A DNA stretch of 64,000 nucleotides, from positions 1,488,001 through 1,552,000 of the forward strand of contig CAUVWZ020000002.1 in assembly GCA_963555835.3 (NCBI GenBank). The letters run 5' to 3'. The position numbers and the translations under genes are program-made. Below, in pieces: positions 7,801-16,587 of the stretch; the stretch's first letter is position 1, and every line of letters starts with the position of its first letter. The notes beneath the pieces were generated by a model. The model was not told where the DNA came from and did no database searches. It was given only the letters and a program-made list of their open reading frames with translations. The DNA is from JAPUME01 sp027294185 (GTDB taxonomy: Bacteria > Acidobacteriota > Terriglobia > UBA7540 > JAPUME01).

Positions 7801-9161
7801 GCCAATGGAAACGGATTCACGAACAGGCGACCGGCGCGCTGCCGGTCGCCACCCTTACCAAATGGGGAGCAGCGTTGATTGCCTTGCTGCTCGCCGCATT
7901 TCTGCTCACGCAATCCATCTTTAACTCCGCGCCGGAAGAAGCCGAACCAGTAGCGACCGGATCGCAAGAACCGGCAGGACCCGGAGCGCAAGCGCAGGTA
8001 GCAGCCCGCATCCGGGAAGAAGCGTTGCGACAGGAGGCACAACGGCAAGCGGCGGAGCGTGACCTGCAGCGGCGGCGGGAACTCGGTATTACCACCCCTC
8101 GCGCCACCGCTTCGCTTTTGCCGAGCGGCGTCATCGGCGGCGATCCGATCATGCCGTCGAGCGAAGCCGAAGCGGAATTGAGAGAGGTATTGCGCCTGGA
8201 AGAGATCGAGCGGCGCAACCGCTCACTCCGGTCCGCGCCCGTTGCTCAAAGCTATCGAGGGATAAGCGACAACCAGCCGTCGCAAGCGGCGGCGGAGAGT
8301 GCAGCGCCAGAGATCTCATCCGGTACGCAAACCACGCAGTCGTTCGAGCCGCCCCCGGCCACAAGCCAGAGCTTCCAACAATCGCTGGAGATGTTCCGGG
8401 AGGCCGTAACCGACCTGGAAGCTTCGCAAACCGATCCAGCTCTGGAGGCGACGCCGGGCCATGAAGGAGAGTTGACCCTGCCACCCGGACTCGGAGCGGC
8501 GGCAGAGGCACTTGCCGCGCCGACGAAGGACTACGAGAATCCAACGACCGCCGGCGCACCCGCAGACCCGCCCGGCTTCGAGCGAATCTATGAGGGCTCG
8601 TTCCTGGAGGCGGTGCTGGTGACTCAACTTTCAGGAGACTTTCCCGGCCCGGTGCTGGCGGCGGTGTCCGTTCCGTTTTACTCCGCCGATCGGCAAAGAG
8701 TTTTGGTGCCCCGAGGATCGAGAGTGATCGGCACGGCGGCGGCTGTCACCTCCCAGGATCAGTCCCGGCTGGTGGTGGGCTTTCACCGCTTGCTGTTCCC
8801 GAACGGCCGCTGGGTTGCCCTCGACTTTCATGGACTCAATCAAGTCGGCGAAGGAGCATTGAAGGACCAGGTGAACCGGCATTACCTCTCCATGTTTGCG
8901 GCTGTCGGAGCAGTCGGAGTGATCTCAGGCCTGACCTTGCAAGGCAGCAATCCTTATGCGGGAGGCTCGGCTGGTTTCCGAGCCGGAGCCGGGCAAGGAC
9001 TCGGCCAGGGCGCCACCCAAATCTTGCAGCGCTTTCTGAATCGTTTTCCCACCATCACGATTCGCGCCGGTCATCGGCTGCGCATCTGGTTCACTTCCGA
9101 CGTACTGGTTCCCCGTCCCGCAGGACGGAGAACCACAACCCTGAAAGGAGACATACCATGA
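7797..9161 (+). CDS. virB10: VirB10/TrbI core-complex protein
   Basis: 454 residues: a short cytoplasmic N terminus, one transmembrane helix (about 23-42), a long Ala/Glu/Gln-rich periplasmic linker (about 45-240) and the conserved C-terminal TrbI/VirB10 beta-barrel domain (about 255-450). The last domain has the VPRGSRVIGTA and LDFHGLNQVG segments. VirB10 spans both membranes and senses ATPase activity. It overlaps virB9 upstream and trbJ downstream by ATGA junctions, so these genes are translationally coupled. Confidence 0.9.
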   Translation: MSQWKRIHEQATGALPVATLTKWGAALIALLLAAFLLTQSIFNSAPEEAEPVATGSQEPAGPGAQAQVAARIREEALRQEAQRQAAERDLQRRRELGITTPRATASLLPSGVIGGDPIMPSSEAEAELREVLRLEEIERRNRSLRSAPVAQSYRGISDNQPSQAAAESAAPEISSGTQTTQSFEPPPATSQSFQQSLEMFREAVTDLEASQTDPALEATPGHEGELTLPPGLGAAAEALAAPTKDYENPTTAGAPADPPGFERIYEGSFLEAVLVTQLSGDFPGPVLAAVSVPFYSADRQRVLVPRGSRVIGTAAAVTSQDQSRLVVGFHRLLFPNGRWVALDFHGLNQVGEGALKDQVNRHYLSMFAAVGAVGVISGLTLQGSNPYAGGSAGFRAGAGQGLGQGATQILQRFLNRFPTITIRAGHRLRIWFTSDVLVPRPAGRRTTTLKGDIP

Positions 9162-10045
9162 GAATCCGAACTTGGCTGACTCTGTTTTTCCTGCCCCTGT
9201 TTGCGGGAGGCACCGCGTATGCCTTTTTCGACATCAGCGCTCCGTTCCAGCGCGCCTTGATGATCGCCAACCAAGTCACCCTGATCGCCAACCAGGTGGC
9301 GCAACTGGCAACCATGAATCAGCAGCTCGGCAAGCTGACCGAGCAGTTCACCCACATCAAGGATTCCACCTTGGGGCAGGTGGGAGCGATCACCCAACCG
9401 TTCACCGATCTGGCTTCGGTGCCCGGCCGGCTCATCGGCACCGGCATGTCCTGGAAATCCGATTTTACCGGCGCAGCCGGTGAGCTGGCTACGGCGGTAG
9501 AACAGTTGAGCGACGGCACATCGTTCACAGGAGCATGGCGCACCAAGCTGCAACAGGCCGACCAGACATCCGAGCAGGACATCCTGACGGCATACGCTGA
9601 TCTACCCGTTCGGCTGGCAACCCAAGCAGCCGAAAACTACCGCAACCAGCGCGAGCGCGGCGAGCAAGCCACCGTCCTCAACTACGCCGTGTCCGATGCG
9701 GCCTCGGAAGCGACGGAAGCGATCAAATCGGCACTGGAATCCTACGACGGGCTTCGCTCCAACGCCAATAGATCCGTTACCGCACTCGGCCAGGCCCAGG
9801 TCGCGGGACTGGTCACGCAGGGACAGCTGACCGCCGCCATGGCGCAGTTGCAAGCATTCCAGGCGGCGAGGGAGGCGGCGGAGGAGCTGGAAACCGAGCG
9901 GCGGCGGCGTGAGCGCTTGAACGCGATCGTCGCAGCCCGGAGGCAAGGCCGGCAGATGTACAACGACCGGATGGCCGGGATTACGGCGCTATCCGACGGC
10001 GGAGCCAGTCTCAGGATGCGAGTGCACACCCTGTACGCCCCTTGA
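9158..10045 (+). CDS. trbJ: TrbJ/VirB5-type transfer protein
   Basis: 295 residues with a signal peptide (residues 1-22, ending AYA). A largely alpha-helical protein follows, with heptad-like stretches (ANQVTLIANQVAQLATMNQQL) typical of TrbJ/VirB5 minor pilus proteins that sit at the pilus tip. The C-terminal segment after about residue 240 is very basic. The last 37 bases of the gene region are imperfectly duplicated just after the stop codon, which may have changed the C terminus. Confidence 0.8.
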   Translation: MRIRTWLTLFFLPLFAGGTAYAFFDISAPFQRALMIANQVTLIANQVAQLATMNQQLGKLTEQFTHIKDSTLGQVGAITQPFTDLASVPGRLIGTGMSWKSDFTGAAGELATAVEQLSDGTSFTGAWRTKLQQADQTSEQDILTAYADLPVRLATQAAENYRNQRERGEQATVLNYAVSDAASEATEAIKSALESYDGLRSNANRSVTALGQAQVAGLVTQGQLTAAMAQLQAFQAAREAAEELETERRRRERLNAIVAARRQGRQMYNDRMAGITALSDGGASLRMRVHTLYAP

Positions 10046-10089
10046 TTCCGGGCGACGGAGGAGCGAGTCTCAGGACGCGAGTGCATCCC
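9994..10089 (+). repeat. imperfect 37-bp direct duplication at the trbJ end
   Basis: Copies at 9994-10030 and 10053-10089 match at 32 of 37 bases, with a period of 59. The first copy lies in the trbJ coding end and the second after its stop, in the 107-base gap before virB6. It looks like an old tandem duplication that displaced the gene end. Confidence 0.7.
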
Positions 10090-10152
10090 CGACATGGCGA
10101 CCAGGGAGAAAGAACCGATTGGGGCGGAGAGAGCCCCATGGAGTAGGCAGCG

Positions 10153-11145
10153 ATGCAAATTCAAATCGATCCCAGCGTTCCGACCAACATCCCCCCAGGG
10201 CAACTCGACGACTTCAAGGGCTTCCTGGACACGGTGATGGACACCATTATTGGCACCAGCGGGCCGACCTTGCTGAGCTCCGGACAAACCCTCTGGACCG
10301 GGCTGGCCGCCATCATGGTTGTCTGGACCGGGGTGCGGATTGCCTTATCCGGCAACTTCCAGCCCTGGGAGGTCATCAAGCTCATTATCGGCTTGTGGAT
10401 TCCGTGGGCCATGCTGAACTTCTACGCAACCCCCCTTCCCCCGCCGGCAGACGCCTTCACCTTCCCGGGGGTGATCGTGGGCGGCGGCAACTGGCTGATG
10501 GATTTTTTCATAGCCGACATCAATACCGCCATGCGAACCGAATTATCCATCATGATCAACACTCACTTGACCGGCATTCACGAGGCGTGGGACGCCTACG
10601 ACCTTTATGACCTGATGACTTCCGGCGCCGGCGCCCTCAGCACGCTGTTTACGGCTACGGCGATGTTGATTTTCGTGGGGAGCTGTCTGGTTCTGCTGTA
10701 CTGCATCACCTACGCGCAGGTGCTCTGGGCGCAGATTGCGATTGCCATTCTCATTTTTCTGGGACCGCTCTTCATCCCCTGGCTGCTGTTTGAGCCGCTG
10801 TCGTTTCTGTTCTGGGGCTGGTTCCGATCCTTGATCGTTTTCAGCCTCTACGGCGCTCTGGCCGGAGCCGTCATGCGGGTTTTCATGGGCGTCGGACTGG
10901 GCTATGTAACCACCTTTTCCAACACCACTCTCACCCTCGATGCGACCGCAATGGGAGGTTGGGTGCTGATTGTCTTGCCCTTGTTCGTGGCCGGTGTGCT
11001 GGCATCCCTCAAGGTCGGCGAGCTGGCCGGGATGCTGGTCACCGGAAGCGGCAGCGGCGGCTCCGGTCTGACCGGACTGGCAATGATGGCGGCGAGCGGC
11101 GGCAAGACGGCGGGCGCGGCGGGAGCAGCCAAGGTGGTGAAGTAA
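10153..11145 (+). CDS. virB6: VirB6/TrbL inner-membrane channel protein
   Basis: 330 residues with at least six hydrophobic helices (about 50-70, 78-95, 165-190, 192-220, 225-255, 275-300), a Gly/Ala/Ser-rich C-terminal tail and the TrbL/VirB6 pattern in the central loops. VirB6 forms part of the inner-membrane path for the substrate. GGAG precedes the ATG. The stop overlaps the virB8 start by one base. Confidence 0.88.
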   Translation: MQIQIDPSVPTNIPPGQLDDFKGFLDTVMDTIIGTSGPTLLSSGQTLWTGLAAIMVVWTGVRIALSGNFQPWEVIKLIIGLWIPWAMLNFYATPLPPPADAFTFPGVIVGGGNWLMDFFIADINTAMRTELSIMINTHLTGIHEAWDAYDLYDLMTSGAGALSTLFTATAMLIFVGSCLVLLYCITYAQVLWAQIAIAILIFLGPLFIPWLLFEPLSFLFWGWFRSLIVFSLYGALAGAVMRVFMGVGLGYVTTFSNTTLTLDATAMGGWVLIVLPLFVAGVLASLKVGELAGMLVTGSGSGGSGLTGLAMMAASGGKTAGAAGAAKVVK

Positions 11146-11810
11146 TGGTCGACGATAAAAACGAAACCGGAAAGACCTACGCCGAGATTTGGGGCGAGGC
11201 AATTCACTCCAACCGGCACTTGCGGGTCCTGTCGATGGGCTTGGCCGGGCTCTGTCTGCTGCTGGTGGTCATCATCGTCCGCCTGTCGTCGGTGGAAGCG
11301 CCCCGCCCCATCGTCGTTCGCGTGGACGAGGTAGGCCGGGCCGAGGCGCTGGCCTATGAGACGGTCGAGGCTCAGGCCGATCCGCTGGACCCCACCACCA
11401 AGTATTTCCTGAATCGCTTCATCGACGACTACTACTCCCGGCGGCGGGCCACGGTCGAGCAAGCGTGGGCCCGCAGCCTCCGCTTTCTAACCACCGGGTT
11501 AGCCAACGAAGCCTTCCGGGCCGAAGGCCGGAACGTCGCCATGCTGGCGGCGGGAGCCACGAGGGACGAGTTCCAGGTCGAGCGCGTGGTCTTGCGGATT
11601 CAGGCCAATCAAGAGGAACCCCACGGCGCAACCGCCGACTTTGACCTGGTACGCCTGGTAAACGCGGTCGAGACGGAGCGCGAGCGCTGGACGCTCTCCA
11701 TGCAGTTCATCTTCCTGGAGAAGATCCCGCCCGAAATGATGGTTTTCAATCCCATGGGAATCATCATCACCTATCTGCGAGGCGACCGCGCTTTGGTGAC
11801 CGGCGGGTAG
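11145..11810 (+). CDS. virB8: VirB8/TrbF inner-membrane protein
   Basis: 221 residues: a short cytoplasmic tail, one transmembrane helix (about 28-46) and a periplasmic NTF2-like domain with the VirB8/TrbF features (FLNRFIDDYYSRR, and NPMGIIITYL near the end). The start is the ATG inside the TAATG junction with virB6; longer upstream frames run through virB6 and are rejected. VirB8 acts as a nucleation factor of the apparatus. Its place after virB6 rather than before virB9 is unusual. Confidence 0.87.
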   Translation: MVDDKNETGKTYAEIWGEAIHSNRHLRVLSMGLAGLCLLLVVIIVRLSSVEAPRPIVVRVDEVGRAEALAYETVEAQADPLDPTTKYFLNRFIDDYYSRRRATVEQAWARSLRFLTTGLANEAFRAEGRNVAMLAAGATRDEFQVERVVLRIQANQEEPHGATADFDLVRLVNAVETERERWTLSMQFIFLEKIPPEMMVFNPMGIIITYLRGDRALVTGG

Positions 11811-12805
11811 TGATGATCGAGCATCTCCATGATCGACAAAAGGCGCTTGAGTCGTTGGGCTGGAGGGGCCGCGAGGCGGAGTGGATCGCGCTGGTCTGTC
11901 TCCATAGCGGCGTGTTCACGCGAGCGCAATTCTGCTTCTACTTTGAGGGGTCTGAGAAGGAAATCGAAGCACCCGCCGGGCGGAAGCGGGCCGAGCGGTT
12001 CGTTCGCGCCCTGATCGAGAAAAAGATGGGGGTGGAGGACGACCGGGCCATCTTGCCCGGCGGAGCGAGGGCATGTCGGATATCCAACAAAGAGATTTAC
12101 CGCAAGCTGGGAATTGAGAACGTCCGGCACCGCCGGGAAGCGGATGATTCCGTCATGCTCCGGCGGCTGCTCTCGCTCGACTACGTTCTGGAATACCCGG
12201 AGCTATCCTGGCTTCCCACCGAGCCGGAAAAGGTCGGTTTCTTTGAATCCCTGGGCATCGACCGCAAGCTGCTCCCCCACCGCGTCTATCAGGGAGCCGT
12301 GGGGAAACAAACCCGCTACTTTGCCCTGAAACTCCCCATCGCGGTCGCTGCCAAAACCGCCACTTTTGTCTACGTCGATCCGGGCAAAGATACCGACACC
12401 GAACTGCGCTCCTGGGGCGCGGCGCACGAGTGGCTTTGGAGGGCCTTGCGGGGGAAAGGTATCCAGGTTCGTGCCGTCGTAATTGGAGCGGCTCATACAG
12501 CCACAAGGCGGTCCAAGGCGGCGCTCCAGAGCTGGAGCAAGGGAGCGAGTGAGCAAGGCGTGCATAAAGCGGCAGGTCCGACCCAGGATGACCCGCCGGT
12601 GAAGGCCGAAATGCAGTACATCGAGAACGCTCTTGTCAAGTTGGACACGGCGATCGTTGCGAAGTACGGCGGGGTTAAGGGAATCTCAAAACGGTTGATC
12701 GAATTGAAAACACTTCCCAGGTCGAAGGGCGCAACCGGAGTCTCGATCGACGGCTACGAGACGTGGGTTTCACGTCGTTTGAGGATGCCGGATGCAGACC
12801 TTTGA
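11810..12805 (+). CDS. unknown protein encoded inside the transfer operon
   Basis: 331 residues, starting with the GTG that overlaps the virB8 stop or with the ATG one codon later. The N-terminal 100 residues look like a winged-helix/HTH (REAEWIALVCLHSGVFTRAQFCFYF), and a mixed alpha/beta middle region (about 165-235) contains FVYVDPGKDTDTELRSWG. There is no signal peptide and no membrane segment, so it should be cytoplasmic. It is the last gene before the noncoding block in front of virD4 and could be a DNA-binding partner of relaxosome or coupling protein. I do not recognise the family. Confidence 0.7.
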   Translation: MMIEHLHDRQKALESLGWRGREAEWIALVCLHSGVFTRAQFCFYFEGSEKEIEAPAGRKRAERFVRALIEKKMGVEDDRAILPGGARACRISNKEIYRKLGIENVRHRREADDSVMLRRLLSLDYVLEYPELSWLPTEPEKVGFFESLGIDRKLLPHRVYQGAVGKQTRYFALKLPIAVAAKTATFVYVDPGKDTDTELRSWGAAHEWLWRALRGKGIQVRAVVIGAAHTATRRSKAALQSWSKGASEQGVHKAAGPTQDDPPVKAEMQYIENALVKLDTAIVAKYGGVKGISKRLIELKTLPRSKGATGVSIDGYETWVSRRLRMPDADL

Positions 12806-13206
12806 TCTGCACAAATGGAGTCCCATAAATCAATGCCGAAATGGACGTTTTTTGGTGTGCCCCGTGCACGATGCCCGTGCCGATCCAGAATGTCACACGG
12901 TCAGAGGGGGGAGTGTGACACGATTCGGCGAGTCGGTGTGACATGACTCATTTTTCTATCTCGTTGTCCCACTGCAGCATGTCGGCAATAGCCCGGCCAG
13001 CCCGTGCCGCACCAGCGGATAAGGGCAGGACGGGAGCGACCCCCCCCTTTTTGTCGCTGTATCGGCACGCGGGGAGGGGGGGTGTGACAGGCGGTGTGAC
13101 ATCGCCCACCCCCCTCTTCAGGGGTCGCTCCCGTCCGATTTATCCCTGCGGGAAGGCTCCGGACACCGACCACAAGCGGGCGCTGACGCGCCGGAGGCAA
13201 GTCCCC
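12806..13206. other. noncoding block before virD4, candidate oriT/operator region
   Basis: An open frame runs through much of this stretch, but the virD4 start is clearly at 13207. The block contains five GTGTGACA boxes: one inverted at 12891-12898 and four direct at 12913, 12936, 13082 and 13094. It also holds a perfect 16-bp inverted repeat, GGACGGGAGCGACCCC at 13028-13043 and its complement at 13121-13136, whose 77-base loop holds the last two boxes. No -35/-10 pair stands out. The arrangement resembles an origin of transfer or a repressor-bound promoter. Confidence 0.65.
12891..13136. repeat. GTGTGACA boxes and 16-bp inverted repeat
   Basis: Boxes at 12891-12898 (inverted), 12913-12920, 12936-12943, 13082-13089 and 13094-13101 are identical 8-mers. 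The first two form an inverted pair around 14 bases. The 16-bp arms at 13028-13043 and 13121-13136 are exact complements and flank the last two boxes. Confidence 0.85.
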
Positions 13207-15249
13207 ATGAAATGGCGCTATCCGATCCTGATCTCTGCCGGGCTGTGCTGCTCTGTATGGGGTTTCCTCTACCGGCCCTTCCCCATGCCCGGCGACGATC
13301 CGGTGCTCGATCTGGTGCTCTATCACACCCCCAGCTTCTACGGCTGGATCGTCCGCTGGTACTACGCCGCCCCCGCCGTCGCCCTCATCGTCGGCGGGCT
13401 GTTTTTCATCTCGGTCTGGCGGGTCTGGTTTGAGACATGGGGTAGCAATTTAACTGCCTTCAAATTGCTGCCACCCTGGCCCCTTTCTCCCGACAAAGAC
13501 GCCGGGCCGGGAATCGTTGTCGGGGAGGTTCACCACCCGGTGAAGCCCGTCGAAATCAGCAATCCATCATGGCTCATTATCCCGGAGCGCGGACTCTATA
13601 CCGGAGTGGCAATTTTCGGGGCCGTGGGTTCCGGCAAGACCTCGGCTTGCATGCACCCGTTCGCCCAGCAAATCTTGTCCTGGCAGGCGGGCAATCCCCA
13701 GCGCCGGGCGGCCGGCCTGATCCTGGAAGTCAAGGGCGACTTCTGCCATGACATCCGGAGAATCCTGGCCGATGCTGGCCGGGAGGAAGATTACATCGAG
13801 CTGGGCATGGAGGGAAGCTTTCAGTGGAATCCACTCTCGACAAAGTGGCTCGATTCATACTCGCTGGCCTACACCATTTCCTCACTTTTGAATCAACTCT
13901 TCGGCAAGGGCAAGGAACCGTTCTGGCAACAGGCTTATACCAATCTGGTCCGCTGGATCATCGAGCTCTACCGGGTCTTCCCCGGCCAATGGGTCACCTT
14001 GCAGCAGGTCTACCACTGCGCCATCGACAAGGAGCTGTTCGCGGCCAAGATCAAGCAGGCCGAGGCGTTCGTCCGTGAGCTGCAACAGGGAACACTGGTT
14101 ATTTCCACCAAGGATTACACGAGCAACGTGCTGGCGCTGGGCGACGGGAACTGGCAAATGAACAAACAGGATGATACCTTTCAGGCGTACCACTCTCCGT
14201 CGCTCGAATCCCAGCTCAAAGAACACCAAATCCCCTATCAGGTGCAGTGGACCGAGAGCGTAAGGTCCTCAGAGATACGGCAGCGGGTCGAAGCCGTCAA
14301 TCGCTGGTATCAACACGACTGGCGGATGATCGACAACAAAATCCGGTCGAGCATCGTCGAAGGTATCTCCGTTTTCTTGTCCATATTCGACCTGCCGGAC
14401 GTGGCGCGAGTGTTCTGTCCACCACCGCCCCCGGAGAAGGCGGCGGCGCCGCAGAGCGGCAATAGAGAGCCAGATCAAGACGAACAGCCGGGACTGGGAA
14501 CGAGAGTGCGCCAGAGCTTGCCGCCCCTCGATGAGCTGATCGAGTCGGGCAAGGTGCTGGCCCTGAACATGCCCGCCGGCACCAACCCGGCGCTGGCACG
14601 AGCTGTAGGCGTAATGCTCAAAAACGCCTGGCTGCAATCGCTCCTGCGGCGGCCGGCGCAGATGAAGGAATCGCCGGATCAATACTTCCGGCCCGCCGTT
14701 TTCATCTGCGACGAATACCAGGCGTTCGCATCGGTCGGTGAGGACGATCCCTCCGGCGACGAGAAATCCTTCGCCCTCACCCGGCAGTGCCGTTGCATCC
14801 CGATCGTCGCGACACAATCTATTTCCTCGCTGCGTTCGGTACTCGGCAGCTCAGAAGCCTGGCGCACCCTGCTTCAAACGCTCCGCACCCGGATATTCCT
14901 TTCCTTGAGCGACGACGCCAGTGCTCAAATCGCCTCGGCGCTCTGCGGACAGGTCGCCAAGATCAAACCCTCCTACACCATCACCGAATCTGCCAAGCAA
15001 AGCGAGGTGTCAATGCTCTCCGCGCAAGCCGGAGGCGGCCAGGGCAGCGTAGGGGCCAGCAAATCCTTTCGCGAGCAACGCGAGGCGGTGTTTCAGCCTC
15101 GCGAGTTCGCCTTGCTCTCCAACTGCCAGGCCATCTGTCTGCCCTACGACGGCGCTCAGTCGCTCTCCCCGACCCGAGTGTACCTCAAACCTCACTACCT
15201 GCCCCGGACGCTTCCCTACTGGCGGGCGAAGGCCGAGGGGAAACTATGA
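13207..15249 (+). CDS. virD4: VirD4/TraG type IV coupling protein
   Basis: 680 residues from the ATG preceded by GGAGG at 13192. Two N-terminal transmembrane helices (about 5-20 and 57-80) precede the cytoplasmic ATPase domain, with Walker A (GAVGSGKTS, near residue 138) and Walker B (FICDEY, near 499). The all-alpha domain and a TraG-D_C-like end (TRQCRCIPIVATQS) are present. Coupling proteins dock the relaxosome onto the secretion channel. The gene follows the repeat-rich noncoding block and overlaps virB11 by an ATGA junction. Confidence 0.92.
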   Translation: MKWRYPILISAGLCCSVWGFLYRPFPMPGDDPVLDLVLYHTPSFYGWIVRWYYAAPAVALIVGGLFFISVWRVWFETWGSNLTAFKLLPPWPLSPDKDAGPGIVVGEVHHPVKPVEISNPSWLIIPERGLYTGVAIFGAVGSGKTSACMHPFAQQILSWQAGNPQRRAAGLILEVKGDFCHDIRRILADAGREEDYIELGMEGSFQWNPLSTKWLDSYSLAYTISSLLNQLFGKGKEPFWQQAYTNLVRWIIELYRVFPGQWVTLQQVYHCAIDKELFAAKIKQAEAFVRELQQGTLVISTKDYTSNVLALGDGNWQMNKQDDTFQAYHSPSLESQLKEHQIPYQVQWTESVRSSEIRQRVEAVNRWYQHDWRMIDNKIRSSIVEGISVFLSIFDLPDVARVFCPPPPPEKAAAPQSGNREPDQDEQPGLGTRVRQSLPPLDELIESGKVLALNMPAGTNPALARAVGVMLKNAWLQSLLRRPAQMKESPDQYFRPAVFICDEYQAFASVGEDDPSGDEKSFALTRQCRCIPIVATQSISSLRSVLGSSEAWRTLLQTLRTRIFLSLSDDASAQIASALCGQVAKIKPSYTITESAKQSEVSMLSAQAGGGQGSVGASKSFREQREAVFQPREFALLSNCQAICLPYDGAQSLSPTRVYLKPHYLPRTLPYWRAKAEGKL

Positions 15250-16205
15250 GCGACAGCCTGGAGTTACTCAAACCGTTCCTGCCCGGCCTGGAGGAAGTTC
15301 TGGAGGACCCGGAAGTGAGCGAGATCATGATTAACGGGCCGCACAACGTATGGATCGAGGGGCATGGGAAACTCTATTCCCACGAGGCCCCGCTGCTGAC
15401 CGCCTCAGCTCTGAATCGGGCGGCTATCCATATCGCCCGGCCGCTCGGCCTGGACCCGGCCACGGCCCCCATCGTCGATGCTCGCCTGGAAGACGGATCG
15501 CGTGTGGCGATCTGTGTTCCGCCGGCGAGCCCGAAGGTAGCGATCACCGTGCGGCGGTTTGGCAAACGGGCATTCTCGGCGGATGACCTGGTCGAACAAG
15601 GCGCACTTCCCGAAAACGTGCGGAGCGAAGCCGAGCGGGTGCTGTACTCCCGGCGCAACATCCTGGTTTCGGGCGGGACCGGATCGGGCAAGACCACGCT
15701 ACTGAATGCGCTCATCGAATTGCTTCCCGACGACGAGCGCATCGTCGCCATCGAGGACACTTTGGAGCTTCGCATCGAGCACTCCAATTGCGTCCGCTTC
15801 GAGGCTCGCGGACTGGCAACCGGAGCCGTGACGATCCGGGACCTGGTGCGCCACGCCTTGCGTCACCGCCCGGATCACATCGTGGTGGGCGAGGTGCGCG
15901 GCGGGGAAGCCGCTGATCTGCTCCAGGCTCTCAACACCGGACACGGCGGCTCGCTCACCACCGTGCACGCCAACAACGCCGAGAGCGCCTTGTCACGGCT
16001 CGCCAGTTGCGCCATGCAGGGCGGCGGGGAGCTTCCCTGGGAGGTCACCTGCCGGGGTGTGGTGGACGGCATTGCGATGGTGATTCACATGACCCGGCGC
16101 GAGGGCCGGCGCTTCGTGGAGGAAGCGCTGCGCGTCCAGGGTTACGACGCGCCACGGAACCGCTGGCTCATCGAGCCGATCAGGAGGGAACACAATGACG
16201 GGTAG
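15246..16205 (+). CDS. virB11: VirB11/TrbB hexameric secretion ATPase
   Basis: 319 residues with the VirB11 order: an N-terminal domain (VLEDPEVSEIMINGP), Walker A (GGTGSGKTT, near 143), an Asp box (IVAIEDTLEL), Walker B-like VVGEVRGGEA and the His box (GHGGSLTTVHAN). It energises pilus assembly and DNA transfer together with VirB4 and VirD4. The ATG overlaps the virD4 stop; upstream extensions of this frame lie in virD4 and are spurious. A 32-codon frame overlaps its end. Confidence 0.93.
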   Translation: MSDSLELLKPFLPGLEEVLEDPEVSEIMINGPHNVWIEGHGKLYSHEAPLLTASALNRAAIHIARPLGLDPATAPIVDARLEDGSRVAICVPPASPKVAITVRRFGKRAFSADDLVEQGALPENVRSEAERVLYSRRNILVSGGTGSGKTTLLNALIELLPDDERIVAIEDTLELRIEHSNCVRFEARGLATGAVTIRDLVRHALRHRPDHIVVGEVRGGEAADLLQALNTGHGGSLTTVHANNAESALSRLASCAMQGGGELPWEVTCRGVVDGIAMVIHMTRREGRRFVEEALRVQGYDAPRNRWLIEPIRREHNDG

Positions 16206-16293
16206 GGCGATGACGGCAGAGGAATACCATCGCCGCTTTGCCGATCAGAACATCGAGCAGATCAAACGTGACGCCGAGTGTGAGTGGGACTAA
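16195..16293 (+). CDS. 32-residue open frame after virB11
   Basis: An ATG with a strong GGAGGG ribosome binding site opens a 32-codon frame ending DAECEWD, overlapping the last codons of virB11. The product is charged and helical, with no recognised motif. The strong initiation signal is the main reason to list it. It may be a genuine micropeptide or only the start of a lost gene. Confidence 0.4.
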   Translation: MTGRAMTAEEYHRRFADQNIEQIKRDAECEWD

Positions 16294-16365
16294 CGACACA
16301 ATCGCAACGGACTCTCCGCGCGGAGTTCTCCCTGGTGGTTTTGTATGGAGAGTAGGGAGGGAATA

Positions 16366-16587
16366 ATGATCCTTGACACAGAAGCGACGGATACCCCGAT
16401 CACGGTGAAGGCCGCCGCTCGATTCTTGGGCGTCAGCCCCTCCCTGGTGTATGCTTACGTCGAGCGAAGGCAGATTCCCCATTACCGCATGATGGGCCGC
16501 TCGATCCGCTTCCGATTGTCGGAGCTGGTCGAGTGGCGTCAACAATTTCATGTGCATGGAGGAATCGATGAACAACAAGACAGGTAG
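16366..16587 (+). CDS. xis: excisionase/MerR-type helix-turn-helix protein
   Basis: 73 residues with the helix_turn_helix_17 layout: TVKAAARFLGVSPSLVYAYVE forms the HTH, IPHYRMMGRSIRFR the wing, and LVEWRQ the final helix. Such proteins act as recombination directionality factors or regulators for the adjacent integrase. GGGAGGG precedes the ATG. It overlaps the integrase gene by 20 bases, indicating coupled expression. The earlier in-frame ATG at 16345 lacks a comparable binding site. Confidence 0.85.
   Translation: MILDTEATDTPITVKAAARFLGVSPSLVYAYVERRQIPHYRMMGRSIRFRLSELVEWRQQFHVHGGIDEQQDR

Noticed and set aside
12943..13206. In-frame extension of virD4 upstream to 12943
   Set aside because: It runs through the repeat block, has no ribosome binding site and adds non-family sequence; the ATG at 13207 has GGAGG and the family-typical N terminus.
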